NCBI GenBank assembly: GCA_034440635.1
Contig: JAOTON010002122.1
Coordinates: 62,001-126,000 of the forward strand
DNA: 64,000 bases
Direction: 5' to 3'
Source: Lepas anatifera
Lineage: Eukaryota; Arthropoda; Thecostraca; Lepadidae
The notes below the pieces were generated by a model, which saw only the letters and a program-made list of their open reading frames with translations, did no database searches and had not been told where the DNA came from. How positions within the stretch are numbered: the first letter of the stretch is position 1; each line of letters opens with the position of its first letter. Made by a program: the position numbers and the translations under genes. Positions 1 to 12,639 of the stretch are shown here, one piece after another.

Positions 1-1156
1 TGTAAGCATGTAAAGCAGTGATTTAAATTGCATCACTGCTCTACAAGCGGTACAAAATATTGCATCCTATCTACTTTCATTTCCTGTTCAGATTGCAAGG
101 ACAAATAGGATTCTGCATTAGGGCCCTACGTTTGCGTCTTCTGTTATCTCTTTGGTATTTTCCTGCACTGTGAGTAAGTGAAGCAGTCACCCAAATTGCA
201 TCATTACTCTACAAGTGGTACAGGTATATCATCCTGTATAATGCCCTTTTCTTTGCTTTATGTATTTCTGTTCAGCTTGTAGACAAGTATCTTTCCCTAA
301 TAGTGCCCTGGATTTCTAGGCCCTATCAAAATCTTACATTACCCTGTACTGTTTGTGAGCATGTGAAGCATTCATTTCAATTGCATCACGTCTCTACAAG
401 CGGTACAGGATAGTGTACTCTGCATACATAGCTTCTATCTCTTGGGCTTACACAGATATCAGCGGTTTTACATCATGGTGTTAAGTTTCTGTACCATTTA
501 GTTTAGAAATCTCGCAAAGGTGAAGCATTCATTACGTAACGCCGCAGCAGCTGTCTGCTCTGTTGCCTAATTGAATTTACCCTATACTGTTTCTGACCAT
601 GTGAGGCATTTATTTTCATTGCATCACTGCTCCCAGGCGATACTGGTTATTGCTTGCTGACGTCTTCCGTCTTCCTATACTTGTCCGTCTTTCTGTTAAG
701 CTGAAAAAGTCAAATGAAGTTATTTATTACGGCCTGAAGGGTCTGTGCCCTGTTTACATTTGGCAAAGCCCTGCACTGTTTGTGAGCAGGTGATGCATTT
801 ATTTCAAAAGCATCGCAGCCCTACAAGCGGTATAGGTTATCGCTTCCTGATTTCTATCTGTCTGTATTCACCAGTCCGTCTGTTTAGCTCAAAAAGCTAA
901 ATGACTTTTTTACAACGGAACGAAGATTGTGTCGCATGTTCCTGTTTGGCATTACCCTGTACTGTTTGAGAGCATGTGAAGCATTCATTTCAATTGCATC
1001 ACTGCCCTACAAGCAGTACAGGATATTGCATCCTACCTGCTTTCATCTCCCGTTCAGATTGTAAGGACAAATAGGTTTCTACATTAGGGCCTTACGTTTG
1101 CGTCTTCTGTTATCTCTTTGGTATTTTCCTGCACTGTGAGTAAATGAAGCAGTCAC
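1..1156. repeat. Tandem array, left block
   Basis: AT-rich tandem monomers of about 185-190 bp are seen directly. The core CCCTGTACTGTTTGTGAGCA recurs near 343, 583, 771 and 956, followed by GCATTCATTTCAATTGCATC, CTACAAGCGGTACAGG and a pyrimidine-rich spacer with TCTGTCT motifs. This block is nearly identical to 3611-4766, with only scattered substitutions, so it is one arm of a recent higher-order duplication. Short open frames recur in the monomers but are interrupted by stops, and I do not treat them as genes. The array continues off the left edge of the window. Confidence 0.93.
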
Positions 1157-1984
1157 TTAACACGCGCATTGACGGGGGTCTGAGCCACCTTGATTGACGG
1201 GGGGCGGGTACGCCCCCTAAGATCTCGAGAACCACGGTAGGTAGCGAAAAACGGTAAACGGCGTTGGGCTGCCCATCCACTTCTCCATCGAAAACATTTG
1301 AACCATTTTTTTGTCAGGTCACATTTAAGGTCACGAGAGGTCAAAACATGCCCGTCATAGGGATAACATGTAAATTCAGTTTTTCGGCCATTACATCTGA
1401 ACAAGTGAAGATAGGCAAAACGACTTGAACTATATGAATCCTCTTAGCAAGCCGAATCGAATGATATATAATTTGACCTTGCTAGGTCAAATCAAGGATT
1501 TGACCTGACCTGAGGTCAGGTCAGGGTCAAATTATATAAAATGCATATCATTAGAACCGCAAAGCCCAGGCGAGTCTAATGCAGCTAAAATAAATGCTCT
1601 ATCACCATCCGTTACTGAGTTATTCCGTAAAAACCATTTTTCCTATGTATTTCCAATGGAGAGGTCATGCCTCGTACCTGACCTTAGGTCATCGATATCA
1701 AAAATACCGGAACATATTTTAGAGAACTGGTGGGGCCATTATGTGATATGAGTTTCAATCGGATAAGTTCACCCTGCTCCGACTTTGCTATCTTAAACTT
1801 TTTTTTGAGGTCGGGTCACTTGACCTGTACTGGTGACCTGACCTGAGATGACCTAACCTTAAAATTTTCACAGAAGTTGTAAAAATGATGAGGGAAAAGG
1901 TATACAAGTACGGCGGCGCTACGCGCCCGTTTTTTCTGTCTCCGAAAAACCCGAGGGGGCGGGTCCCCCCCGTCAATCTGTTAA
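1157..1984 (-). mobile_element. TTAA-bounded element, family A copy 1
   Basis: The element is bounded by TTAA at 1157-1160 and 1981-1984. The left inverted repeat is CACGCGCATTGACGGGGG and the right end is decayed (CCCCCCGTCAATCTG). The left end repeats ATTGACGGGGG after a short spacer. The interior is rich in AGGTCA/TGACCT, including a hairpin at 1501-1523 with arms TGACCTGACCT around one base. No transposase frame is visible. The duplicate array unit at 4755-4790 lacks the element and reads CACTTAAAATGC across the site, so it gives the empty site and shows that TTAA was duplicated. A TTAA target is typical of piggyBac transposition; that assignment is inference. Orientation is given relative to copy 3 (39739-40588). 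Confidence 0.88.
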
Positions 1985-4900
1985 AATGCATCACAACTCT
2001 ACAAGTGGTACAGGATATATCATTATGTATAATGCCCTCGTCCTTTCTCTTCTGTGTTTCTGTTCAGCTTGTAGACAAATATCTTTCACTAATAGTGCCC
2101 TGGTTTTCGGGCCTATCAAATTCTTACATTACCCTGTACTGTTTGTGAGCATGTGAAGCATTCATTTCAATTGCATCACGTCTCTACAAGCGGTACAGGA
2201 TAGTGTACTCTGCCTACATAACTTCTATCTCTTGGGCTTCCACAGACATCAGCGGTTTTACATCATGGTGTTAAGTTTCTGTACCATTTACTTTACTAAC
2301 CCCGCAATGGTTCAATAAGTCAACCGCTAAACAGGATATCGTTTGACAGTAGTCACATAACATATTTCAATGAATTGTTCAAGGACAAACTACAATGCTG
2401 CACCCACGTTGTGAAGCTGGACAGGAAGAGGGCTCATAGTCATGATAAACATAAAATGACTAAAGCCCCTCTTTCGGTCTGACTTCACCAACACTGCACT
2501 TATTCTGGGAATAGGCTCGAGAGATAAAAAGATAAAAAAGCTGAGCATGTGAGCATCTGAAGCATCCATTTAAATTACATCACTGCATTACACATGGTAC
2601 TGGTTATCGCTACCTGGCTTCTTTTCTCCGTCTCTATTCCTCCGTCTGTCTGTTGAGCATAAAAAACATATGCATTTGTTTTACAACAGCCCATAGATTT
2701 TGTTCCATGATCACTATTGGCATTACCCTCTATTATTTGCGAGCATGTGAAGCATTTATTTCAACTGCGTCACTGCTCTCCAATGGCACAGGTGATTGCT
2801 TTATTACTTTTTCCGTCTGTCTCTACTCGTCCATATATTTGCTCAGATGAAAACCATAAATGCAGTTATTTAATACTGCCTGAAGTTTTTGTGCCCTGTT
2901 TACATTTGACAATACCCTGTACTGTTTGTGAGCAGGTGATGCATTTATTTCAATAGCATCACAGCCCTACAAACAGTAAAGGTTATCGCTGCCTGACTTC
3001 TGTCTGTCTCTATTCACCCGTCCGTCTGTTTAGCTAAAAAACTAAATGACTTTTTTACAACGGAACAAAGATTGTGCCCTATGTTCACTTTTGGCATTAC
3101 CCTGTACTGTTTGTGAGCATTTGCAGCATTTATTTCAATTGCATCACTGCCCTACAAGCGGTACAGGTTATCGCTACCTAGCTTCTTTTGTATATTTGTA
3201 TTTGCCTATCTGTCTGTTCAGCTTAAAAAGATAAAAACAGTTTTTTTAGAACGGCCAAAATATTGTGTCCCATGATTACTTTTGTCATTGCCCTGTACTG
3301 TTTCTGAGCATGTGAAGCATTCAATTCCATTGCATCACTGCTCTCCAGAAGTACAGGTTATTGCTTGCTGACGCATTCCGTCTGCCTCTATTTGTCCATT
3401 ATTTTTTTCATCTGAAAACATTTAAACGCAATATTTAATACGATGTGAAGTTTGTGTGCCCTGTTTATATTTGGCAATGCCCTGTACTGTTTGTGAGCAT
3501 GTGAAGCATTCATTTCAATTGCATCACTGCCCTACAAGCAGTACAGGTTATCGCTAGCTGGCTTCGAAGTTTGTGTACCGAGCTCACACTTTGCATTACC
3601 ATGTACTGTTTGTAAGCATGTAAAGCAGTGATTTAAATTGCATCACTGCTCTACAAGCGGTACAAGATATTGCATCCTACCTACTTTCATCTCCTGTTCA
3701 GATTGTAAGGACAAATAGGATTCTGCATTAGGGCCCTACGTTTGCGTCTTCTGTTATCTCTTTGGTATTTTCCTGCACTGTGAGTAAGTGAAGCAGTCAC
3801 CCAAATTGCATCATTACTCTACAAGTGGTACAGGTATATCATCCTGTATAATGCCCTTTTCTTTGCTTTATGTATTTCTGTTCAGCTTGTAGACAAATAT
3901 CTTTCCCTAATAGTGCCCTGGATTTCTAGGCCCTATCAAAATCTTACATTACCCTGTACTGTTTGTGAGCATGTGAAGCATTCATTTCAATTGCATCACG
4001 TCTCTACAAGCGGTACAGGATAGTGTACTCTGCATACATAGCTTCTATCTCTTGGGCTTACACAGATATCAGCGGTTTTACATCATGGTGTTAAGTTTCT
4101 GTACCATTTAGTTTAGAAATCTCGCAAAGGTGAAGCATTCATTACGTAACGCCGCAGCAGCTGTCTGCTCTGTTGCCTAATTGAATTTACCCTATACTGT
4201 TTCTGACCATGTGAGGCATTTATTTTCATTGCATCACTGCTCCCAGGCGATACTGGTTATTGCTTGCTGACGTCTTCCGTCTTCCTATACTTGTCCGTCT
4301 TTCTGTTAAGCTGAAAAAGTCAAATGAAGTTATTTATTACGGCCTGAAGGGTCTGTGCCCTGTTTACATTTGACAAAGCCCTGCACTGTTTGTGAGCAGG
4401 TGATGCATTTATTTCAAAAGCATCGCAGCCCTACAAGCGGTATAGGTTATCGCTTCCTGATTTCTATCTGTCTGTATTCACCAGTCCGTCTGTTTAGCTC
4501 AAAAAGCTAAATGACTTTTTTACAACGGAACGAAGATTGTGTCGCATGTTCATGTTTGGCATTACCCTGTACTGTTTGAGAGCATGTGAAGCATTCATTT
4601 CAATTGCATCACTGCCCTACAAGCGGTACAGGATATTGCATCCTACCTGCTTTCATCTCCCGTTCAGATTGTAAGGACAAATAGGTTTCTGCATTAGGGC
4701 CTTACGTTTGCGTCTTCTGTTATCTCTTTGGTATTTTCCTGCACTGTGAGTAAGTGAAGCAGTCACTTAAAATGCATCACTACTCTACAAGTGGTACAGG
4801 ATATATCATTATGTATAATGCCCTCGTCCTTTCTCTTCTGTGTTTCTGTTCAGCTTGTAGACAAATATCTTTCACTAATAGTGCCCTGGTTTTCCTATCA

Positions 4901-7900
4901 AATTCTTACATTACCCTGTACTGTTTGTGAGCATGTGAAGCATTCATTTCAATTGCATCACGTCTCTACAAGCGGTACAGGATAGTGTACTCTGCCTACA
5001 TAACTTCTATCTCTTGGGCTTACACAGACATCAGCGGTTTTACATCATGGTGTTAAGTTTCTGTACCATTTACTTTAGTAATCCCGCAATGGTTCAATAA
5101 GTCAACCGCTAAACAGGATATCGTTTGACAGTAGTCACATAACATATTTCAATGAATTGTTCAAGGACAAACTACAATGCTGCACCCACGTTGTGAAGCT
5201 GGACAGGAAGAGGGCTCATAGTCATGATAAACATAACATGACTAAAGCCCCTCTTTCGGTCTGACTTCACCAACACTGCACTTATTCTGGGAATAGGCTC
5301 GAGAGATAAAAAGATAAAAAGGCTGAGCATGTGAGCATCTGAAGCATTCATTTAAATTACATCACTGCATTACACATGGTACTGGTTATCGCTACCTGGC
5401 TTCTTTTCTCCGTCTCTATTCCTCCGTCTGTCTGTTGAGCATAAAAAACATATGCATTTGTTTTACAACAGCCCATAGATTTTGTTCCATGATCACTATT
5501 GGCATTACCCTCTATTATTTGCGAGCATGTGAAGCATTTATTTCAACTGCGTCACTGCTCTCCAATGGCACAGGTGATTGCTTTATCACTTTTTCCGTCT
5601 GTCTCTACTCGTCCATATATTTGCTCAGATGAAAACCATAAATGCAGTTATTTAATACTGCCTGAAGTTTTTGTGCCCTGTTTACATTTGACAATGCCCT
5701 GTACTGTTTGTGAGCAGGTGATGCATTTATTTCAATAGCATCACAGCCCTACAAACAGTAAAGGTTATCGCTGCCTGACTTCTGTCTGTCTCTATTCACC
5801 CGTCCGTCTGTTTAGCTAAAAAACTAAATGACTTTTTTACAATGGAACGAAGATTGTGCCCTATGTTCACTTTTGGCATTACCCTGTACTGTTTGTGAGC
5901 ATGTGAAGCATTTATTTCAATTGTATCACTGCCCTACAAGCGGTACAGGATATTGCATCCTACCTGCTTTCATCTTCCGTTCAGATTGTAAGGACAAATA
6001 GGATTCTGCATTAGGGCCCTACGTTTGCGTCTTCTTTTATCTCTTTGGTATTTCCTGCACTGTGAGTAAGTGAAGCAGTCACTCAAAATGCATCACTACT
6101 CTACAAGTGGTACAGGTATATCATCCTGTATAATGCCCTCTTCTCTGCTCTTCTGTATTTCTGTTCAGCTTGTAGACAAATATATTTCACTAATAGTGCC
6201 CTGGATTTCTAGGCCCTGTCAAATTCTTACATTACCCTGTACTGTTTGTGAGCATGTGAAGCATTCATTTCAATTGCATCACGTCTCTACAAGCGGTACA
6301 GGATAGTGTACTCTGCCTACATAGCTTCTATCTCTTGGGCTTACACAGACATCAGCGGTTTTACATCATGGTGTTAAGTTTCTGTAACATTTAGTTTAGT
6401 AATCCCGCCATGGTCCCGTAAGTCAACCGCTAAACAGGATATTGTTCGACAATAGTCACGTAACATATTTCAATGGATTATTCAAGGACAAACTACAATG
6501 CTGCACATAAGTTGTGAGGCCGGACAGGAAGAGGGCTCATAGTCATGATAAAAATAACATGACTAAAGCCCCTCTTTTGGTCTGACTTCACCAACACTGC
6601 ACTTGTTCTGGGCCTAGGCTCGAGAGTTGGAAAGATGACAAAGGTGTTATTTAAATTACAATTCCTACCTCAAACCGCAAAGGTGAAGATACATTTTTAC
6701 ATAACGCCGCAGCAGCTGTCTGTTCTGTTGCCTAATTGACATTATCCTATGCTGTTTGTGACCATGTGAGGCATTTATTTTCATTGCATCACTGCTCCCA
6801 GGCGATACTGGTTATTGCCTGCTGACGTCCTCCGTCTTCCAATACTTGTACATCTTTCTGTTAAGCTGAAAATGTCAAATGAAGTTATCAACTACGGCCT
6901 GAAGGGTGTGTGCCCTGTTTACATTTGACAATGCCCTGCACTGTTTGTGAGCAGGTGAAGCATTTATTTCAATTGTACCACTGCCCTACAAGCGGTACAG
7001 GTTATCGCTACCTAACTTCTTTGTATATTTATATTTGCCTATGTGTCTGCTCGGCTTAAAAAGATAAAACAGTTTTTGTTAGAAAGGCTCAAAGATTGTA
7101 TCCCATGTTTACTTTTGTCATTGCCGTGTACTGTTTCTGAGCATGTGAAGCATTCAATTCAATTGCATCACTGCTCTCCAGCGGTACAGGTTATTGCCAG
7201 CTGACGTATTCTGTCTGCCTCTACTTTTCCATTATTTTTTTAGCTGACACATTTAAACGCAATATTTAACACGGCCTGAAGTTTTGTGCCCTGTTTATAT
7301 TTGCAATGCCCTGTACTGTTTGTGAGCATGTGAAGCATTCATTTCAATTGCATCACTGCCCTACAAGCAGTACAGGTTATCGCTAGCTGGCTTCAAAGTT
7401 TGTGTACCGAGCTCACATCTTGCATTAACATCTACTGTTTGTAAGCATGTGAAGCAGTGATTTAAATTGCATCACTGCTCTACAAGCGGTACAGGATATA
7501 GCATCCTACCTGCTTTCATCTCCCGTTCAGATTGCAAGGACAAATAGGATTCTGCATTAAGGCCCTACGTTTGCGTCTTCTGTTATCTCTTTGGTATTTT
7601 CCTGCACTGTGAGTAAGTGAAGCAGTCACTTCAAATTGCATCATTACTCTACAAGTGGTACAGGATATATCATCCTGTATAATGCCCTCTTCTTTGCTCT
7701 TCTGTGTTTCTGTTCAGCTTGTAGACAAATATTTTTCACTAATAGTGCCCTGGATTTCTAGGCCCTGTCAATTTCTTACATTACTCTGTACTGTTTGTGA
7801 GCATGTGAAGCATTCATTTCAATTGCATCACGTCTCTACAAGCGGTACAGGATAGTGTACTCTGCCTACATAGCTTCTATCTCTTGGGCTTACACAGACA

Positions 7901-9274
7901 TCAGCGGTTTTACATCATGGTGTTAAGTTTCTGTATCATTTAGTTTAGTAATCCCACCATGGTCCAATAAGTCAACCGCTAAACAGGATATCGTTCGACA
8001 GTAGTCACGTAAAATATTTCAATGGATTGTTCAAGGACAAACTACAATGCTGCACATACGTGGTGAAGCCGGATAGGAAGAGGGCTCATAGTCATGATAA
8101 ACATAACAATGACTAAAGCCCCTCTTTCGGTCTGATTTCACCAACACTGCACTTATTCTGGGACTAGGCTCGAGAGTTAGAAAGATGACAAAGCTGTTAC
8201 CTTAATTACAGTTCCTACTTCAAACCGCAAAAGGTATTCCCCAGTTCTGATTCCAACCACGAAATATGTTTCTACATAACGCTGCAACGATCTGTCTGCA
8301 CTGTTGACTAATTGGCATTACCCTTATGCTGTTTGTGAGCATGTGAATCATTTATTTTAATTGCATCACTGCTCTCCAGCGGTACTGGTTATTGCTTGCT
8401 GACGTCTTCCGTTTTCCTCTACTTGTCCATCTATTACTTTAGCTGAAAACGTCAAATTCAGTTATTTAATATGGCCTAAAGTTTGTGTGGCCTGTTTATA
8501 TTTGGCAATGCCCTGTACTGTTTGTGAGCATGTGAAGCATTTATTTAAATTGTATCACAGCTCTACAAGCGGTACAGGACTCTGCTTTTACCTTCCTCCG
8601 TCTGTCTCTATTCGTCCGTCTGTCTGTTTAGGTTAAAAATATAAATTCTGTAATTTGATACGCCCTGAAGTTTGTTTGATGTGGTTACTTTTGGCATTAC
8701 CCTGTACTGTTTGTGAGCATGTGAAGCATTTTTTTCAATTGCATCACGGCCCCATAAGCGGTACAGGTTATTGCTACCCGACTTCTTCTGTCTCACTCTA
8801 TTTCCCGTCGGTCTGTTCAGTTTTAGAAAATACATTCAGTTCTTTATAACAGCCCGAAGCTTGTGTCTCATGTTCACTTTTGGCATTACCCTGTACTGTT
8901 TGTGAGCATGTGAAGCATTCATTTCAATTGCATCACGTCCCTACAAAGCGGTACAGGATAGTGTACTCTGCCTACATAGCTTCTATTTCTTGGGCTTACA
9001 CAGACATCAGCGGTTTTACATCATGGTGTTAAGTTTCTGTACCATTTAGTTTAGTAATCCCGCCATGGTTCAATAAGTCAACCGCTAAACAGGATATCAT
9101 TCGACAGTAGTCACGTAACATATTTCAATGGATTGTTCAAGGACAAACTACAATGTTGCACATACGTTGTGAAGCCGGACAGGAAGAGGGCTCATAGTCA
9201 TGATAAACATAACATGACTTAAGGCCCCTCTTTCGGTCTGACTTCACCAACACTGGACTTATTCTGGGAATAGG
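1985..9274. repeat. Tandem array with higher-order units
   Basis: The array continues with cores spaced about 183-189 bp apart (for example 2727, 2913, 3102, 3291, 3480). The variant opening TGTAAGCATGTRAAGCAGTG recurs at 3611 and 7441, which marks higher-order units of roughly 2.8-3.8 kb. The segment from 1985 to about 3170 matches 4770 to about 5953 almost base for base and then switches monomer type, as expected from unequal exchange. Some monomers encode recurring peptides of the type LPCTVCEHVKHSFQLHH in short frames of 60-80 codons. Stops and differing frames between monomers make a protein function unlikely. Confidence 0.93.
2411..2488. repeat. Conserved hairpin of the array
   Basis: An imperfect inverted repeat of about 34 bp per arm starts GTGAAG, ends CTTCAC, and has a short AT-rich loop (ATAAACATAA). 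One arm reads CAGGAAGAGGGCTCATAGTCATG and the other CATGACTAAAGCCCCTCTTT when split around the loop. It recurs at 5193-5270, 6514-6591, 8063-8141, 9169-9247 and 61758-61835; the copy near 16108 keeps only the first arm. The two arms differ from each other in the same way in every copy. Confidence 0.75.
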
Positions 9275-9513
9275 TGTGTGGGTTTCGTTTTTACAGACGC
9301 CACTAGAGTCGGTTTCGTTTGACGCCGGCCGCCGCCCAGCTGACCGACCGACCGTCGCCTCCGGGTAGGCTCGACCTTGGACTCGACCGCCGGGCAACGC
9401 CCGAGTCACCTGGAACAGCGATGGGACGATTACGTCCATGCCCACCGGCCTTCCGCACGGCTGCCGCGGCCTGTGCAGCGGATGGCAAAGCTTCGTGCGA
9501 GTTTAAGCGATGA
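9275..9513 (+). repeat. 5' LTR remnant of the Gypsy element
   Basis: The first 16 bases match the start of the 3' LTR exactly, and a CACTAG motif follows a little further in. Beyond that I cannot align it to the 3' LTR. The right limit is only the 239-bp length of the 3' LTR projected here. Part of this LTR may have been deleted or replaced, and I see no clear primer-binding site after it. Confidence 0.45.
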
Positions 9514-9699
9514 CGTGTTGCAGAATGCTTCGTAACCTGCAAATACCAGGAGGAAGAGCAGACCCAGCTCGATAGGGTGTTGGAAAAACGTCGTGTTTTA
9601 CTTCTCTGGGCCAAATGAACGGAAGTGGTGGAAGACGCAACTTCGACCTGAGATGTCAGGCGCAGGGCGAGACGTTTATTGAAGACTTTTTGGTGTCAC

Positions 9700-10290
9700 T
9701 GCACGAGTTACCCATCTTCAACGTGTAACTTCCTGCCCCACGTGCCGTGATGGTCTAACCCATGATAGAATCGTCGTGGGAATTCGTGACACCTCCGTCA
9801 TCAAAAACCTATACAGTTCCAGACCTCCACCTGTGCTCGTGCCATCTTCATCGCGGCCTCTGAGATCTGTCGCGCAGAAGAGGCTGCCGAGCGCGACCTT
9901 GCCGCTCTCGTCAATGGTAAGACCTGCTGCAACTTCGAAAGCGTGCAGGGTGACACGTGCTGCCCGTCCCCCTCGCCGTCAGATGACGTCATCAGCCGCA
10001 CCCGGCGAGGAGGGAAACCCTGCCGTAACTGCGGCCGAAGCTCACCCGCTCAGCGTCGGATTGCCCTGCCGCAGCAAAACAACCTATCACAGCTGCGGAA
10101 GGCTTGGCCACTTCAAGCACGTCCTGTCGTAGTGAGTAAAGACGCAAGCAGCCCGGCACAGCTATCAGCCTGCTTCTGTACCAGAGACAGCGCGGGGCTT
10201 CGCAGGTTCCCACACCTCAGCCATCATAGCATCCACTTCTCGGAACGGCGCTCCGAAAACCCAGCTGCGTGTCACAGACCTAATTGAGGT
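9700..10290 (+). pseudogene. gag-like region with zinc knuckles, Gypsy element
   Basis: Two nucleocapsid-type knuckle remnants are visible. One starts CRNCGRSSP at 10021. The second reads YHSCGRLGHFKHV at about 10084-10125, which fits C-x2-C-x4-H with the first cysteine changed. They lie in different frames, so at least one indel separates them. Knuckles of this kind bind the element RNA during packaging. The upstream capsid part is not recognisable by eye. The position between the left LTR remnant and the protease remnant fits gag. Confidence 0.6.
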
Positions 10291-10304
10291 ACAGCTGTGA
10301 CCGT

Positions 10305-10400
10305 GTCAGCCCTCCCCAGACAGCGCGCCGTGACATCACTGTGGCCGGCACCTGGACTTCCTGGCCGCCATCGGTGGCGACGTCGACAACCTGAAGACTT
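10305..10400 (+). pseudogene. Retropepsin (protease) remnant, Gypsy element
   Basis: Three fragments typical of a Gypsy aspartic protease active-site region are seen. P-D-S-A at 10316-10327 sits where D-[ST]-G is expected, D-I-T-V-A-G starts at 10332, and L-D-F-L-A-A-I-G-G-D-V-D-N-L starts at 10352. They lie in three frames, so the gene is broken at two points, and the catalytic glycine is replaced. The order gag, protease, RT supports the call. Confidence 0.5.
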
Positions 10401-11167
10401 CTACTGAAAAGCCCAGAGCTGCTGACAGCGGAACCATCCGAGTTTAAGGCGTAGAACCCAGCGGAGGTTCAAGTACGGAAACGTCGTCGCTGACGACGAC
10501 ATCCACGCTCTACAGGGAGTCAGCGGTCTTCTTCTATCATGGAGAGTGGCTCGTGACCTCCGCATACTGCCCCACAGGTTACCCGGCTCAGATCCCGCCG
10601 TCAGCGTCAGCAACTCCTGCAGAGGGTTCGCCACGCTCCGGGCCGGTTTTCGCCTGTTATTACGTCGGCACGTGGCACCACCTTTGCCACAACTCGTCCA
10701 ACAGCTCCTTCAGCATATGCAGTGACAGCCCCCTGCCGGAGTCCTCAGCGGCACGTTCTACCACGCACGCCAGCGTGCGTGCGGCGATTTCACTTCAGCG
10801 CGTGCTCCCCGCTGCGCCTCCAACGTGCACTCCAGCGGGCGCTTCAGCATGCACGCCTCGCCGGGACCTCAGGAAGAGATCTCCCAGTGCGCACCTGTGC
10901 TGTGCCGCCAGCCGCCAGCCCAGTGCCGCGCTTCCCTACAACACTGCCAGCCAGTAGCTGTGTGCAGCTAGACGGCGCCCCGGCTGACGGCAGCTTTCCA
11001 CCAGGAATGCTGCCTACAATGGAACCCACCGGCTGTTACATCGCCTACAGCAACATCCTGAACCCAAGAGAGGCCATCTTCTCTCTAAGTTCGCCGACTT
11101 AGTGATTTCGACGGCGTCGTCGAGTCATGCCTGGGGAAGGATTTAAGTTCAGATTCTTGGAATCCGC

Positions 11168-11690
11168 ATGCGCCGTCACCGCACCTCGTCGGATCCCCTT
11201 CGCTCTCGCAGGCCTCTCCTTGAAGAGCTGAAGAAGTTGGGAAATATTGACATCATCACGCAGTCACTGAGGTTACTGACTGGTGCGCTCCCATCGATGG
11301 TCACGCGGAAGAAGAACGGAGAAGGCGTCCGTCTGCGTGGACCTCTCGAAGCTGAACGACTCCGTCTTACGCAGGCGGTACCAGTCCAACACCTCTGGGT
11401 GTGTCAGCTCCATCGTGTCGGAGAAAGCCAAAGTGCTTTGGCGTCTTCGACCGCTGAAGGATATCACCAGTGCCCCTGGACTTCAAGAGTCAACGTCTCA
11501 CTACCTTCATCAGTCCCTTCGGCCGCTACATGTACAAGCGCGCCCCCTACGGCGTGTCGTCAATCAGTGAGCACTACAAGCACCGCATGGACCGGTGCTT
11601 CCATGACCTTCCAGAGATTCAGCGTCTGGTTGACGATGTGATCGTCTACGGCAGGACAGGGAAGAGTTCCTGAACCGGGCCCGTCTGTTC
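11168..11690 (+). pseudogene. Reverse transcriptase remnant, Gypsy element
   Basis: Segments of the Ty3/Gypsy RT palm are visible. They include CVDLSKLND near 11333, PLDFKSQRLTTFISPFGRY near 11470-11530, RAPYGVSSISEHY at about 11540-11580, and the catalytic box LVDDVIVYG at about 11625-11652 (V-D-D in place of the usual [YF]-x-D-D). The reading frame changes several times, so no functional enzyme is encoded. RT copies element RNA into DNA in virus-like particles. Confidence 0.85.
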
Positions 11691-11929
11691 CTTCAACGCT
11701 GCCGAGAACAAATTGTCTCTTTGAACCGAAGAAGGTGCAGTTCTGCAGCCGTCAGTTCAGTTCGCCAGCCGTAGTCTCATCGAACGGGTACAAGCCGGAC
11801 CGACCTCCACTGACGCCATCAGACGGTACCCTGCACCCGACAGACATCCAGTGGTCTGCGTGGCTTCTTCGGCCTGTAGTGAACCAGATCGCGCCTTTCT
11901 CTGAGGCCGTCGCTGATCACCCTGCAGCC

Positions 11930-12430
11930 CCTGCGGCCTCTCCTCAGCGTCAAGCGCGAGTTCTGCTGGAACGAGACTCATCAGGAGGAGCCTTCCTGAA
12001 GGCAAGGGAGGCACTGTCACTCAGTACAGACGCTTGCCTTCTACGACCCCGGTCTGCCACGGCCTCGTACGACGGCCTCGGATTTGCTGGAGCAGAAGCA
12101 GGACGACGACACGTGGAACTCGTGCAGGCCGGCTCCCGCTTTATCACGGACACGGAATCCCGTTACGCCGCCGTGGAGTTGGAACTCACCGCAATTGCGT
12201 GGGCGTTCTTCAAGTGCCGCCTGTTCCTCTCAGGCCTGGCCCGCTGACCTGTTCGTCGATCACCCCAGCCTCTCGTACCCATCCTCAACTCCAAGATGCT
12301 GGACGAGCTGGAGAACCCTCGCCTGCAGCGCAGGAAGTTCAAGCTGGGTGAGCTTGGCGCATTTACCGCGCACTGGTGTAAGGGGCGCGCAGCACGTCGC
12401 TGCCGACGCCCTCTCTCGGAGTCCGTCGCC
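11930..12430 (+). pseudogene. RNase H remnant, Gypsy element
   Basis: The motif ESRYAAVELELTAIAWA at about 12156-12210 is the RNase H helix with its catalytic glutamate. It is followed by a D-H-P-S-L motif near 12258 and by DALSRSP near 12402, the usual end of the domain in Gypsy elements. The pieces lie in different frames. In the family, RNase H lies directly after RT and degrades the RNA strand; the order here agrees. Confidence 0.75.
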
Positions 12431-12639
12431 GTCGCGGGGAGGATGACGAGGTGGACGCACCGGACATGGAGGACTTCTCTCCAACATCGATACTGGCAGT
12501 CGTCGCTGACGACGATCTGCACATCGACAAAGTCCGTGCAGCCACCAAAGAAGACAGCACCTATCAAAGCTTCTTCGTGACGTCATCATCTCCAGCTTTT
12601 CCAGCCGGAAGAAGCTGACCTACCTGTAGGCTGAGACCA

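Noticed and set aside
2653..9000. Many 60-80-codon frames with CEHVKHSFQLHH-type peptides, as possible genes or zinc-finger proteins
   Set aside because: They follow the tandem monomers, change frame between units, and are ended by stops in the spacers. The Cys/His spacing is a by-product of one DNA repeat.
1..9274. CRISPR-like array
   Set aside because: Repeat units are about 190 bp and diverged, spacers are also repetitive, and the context is eukaryotic.
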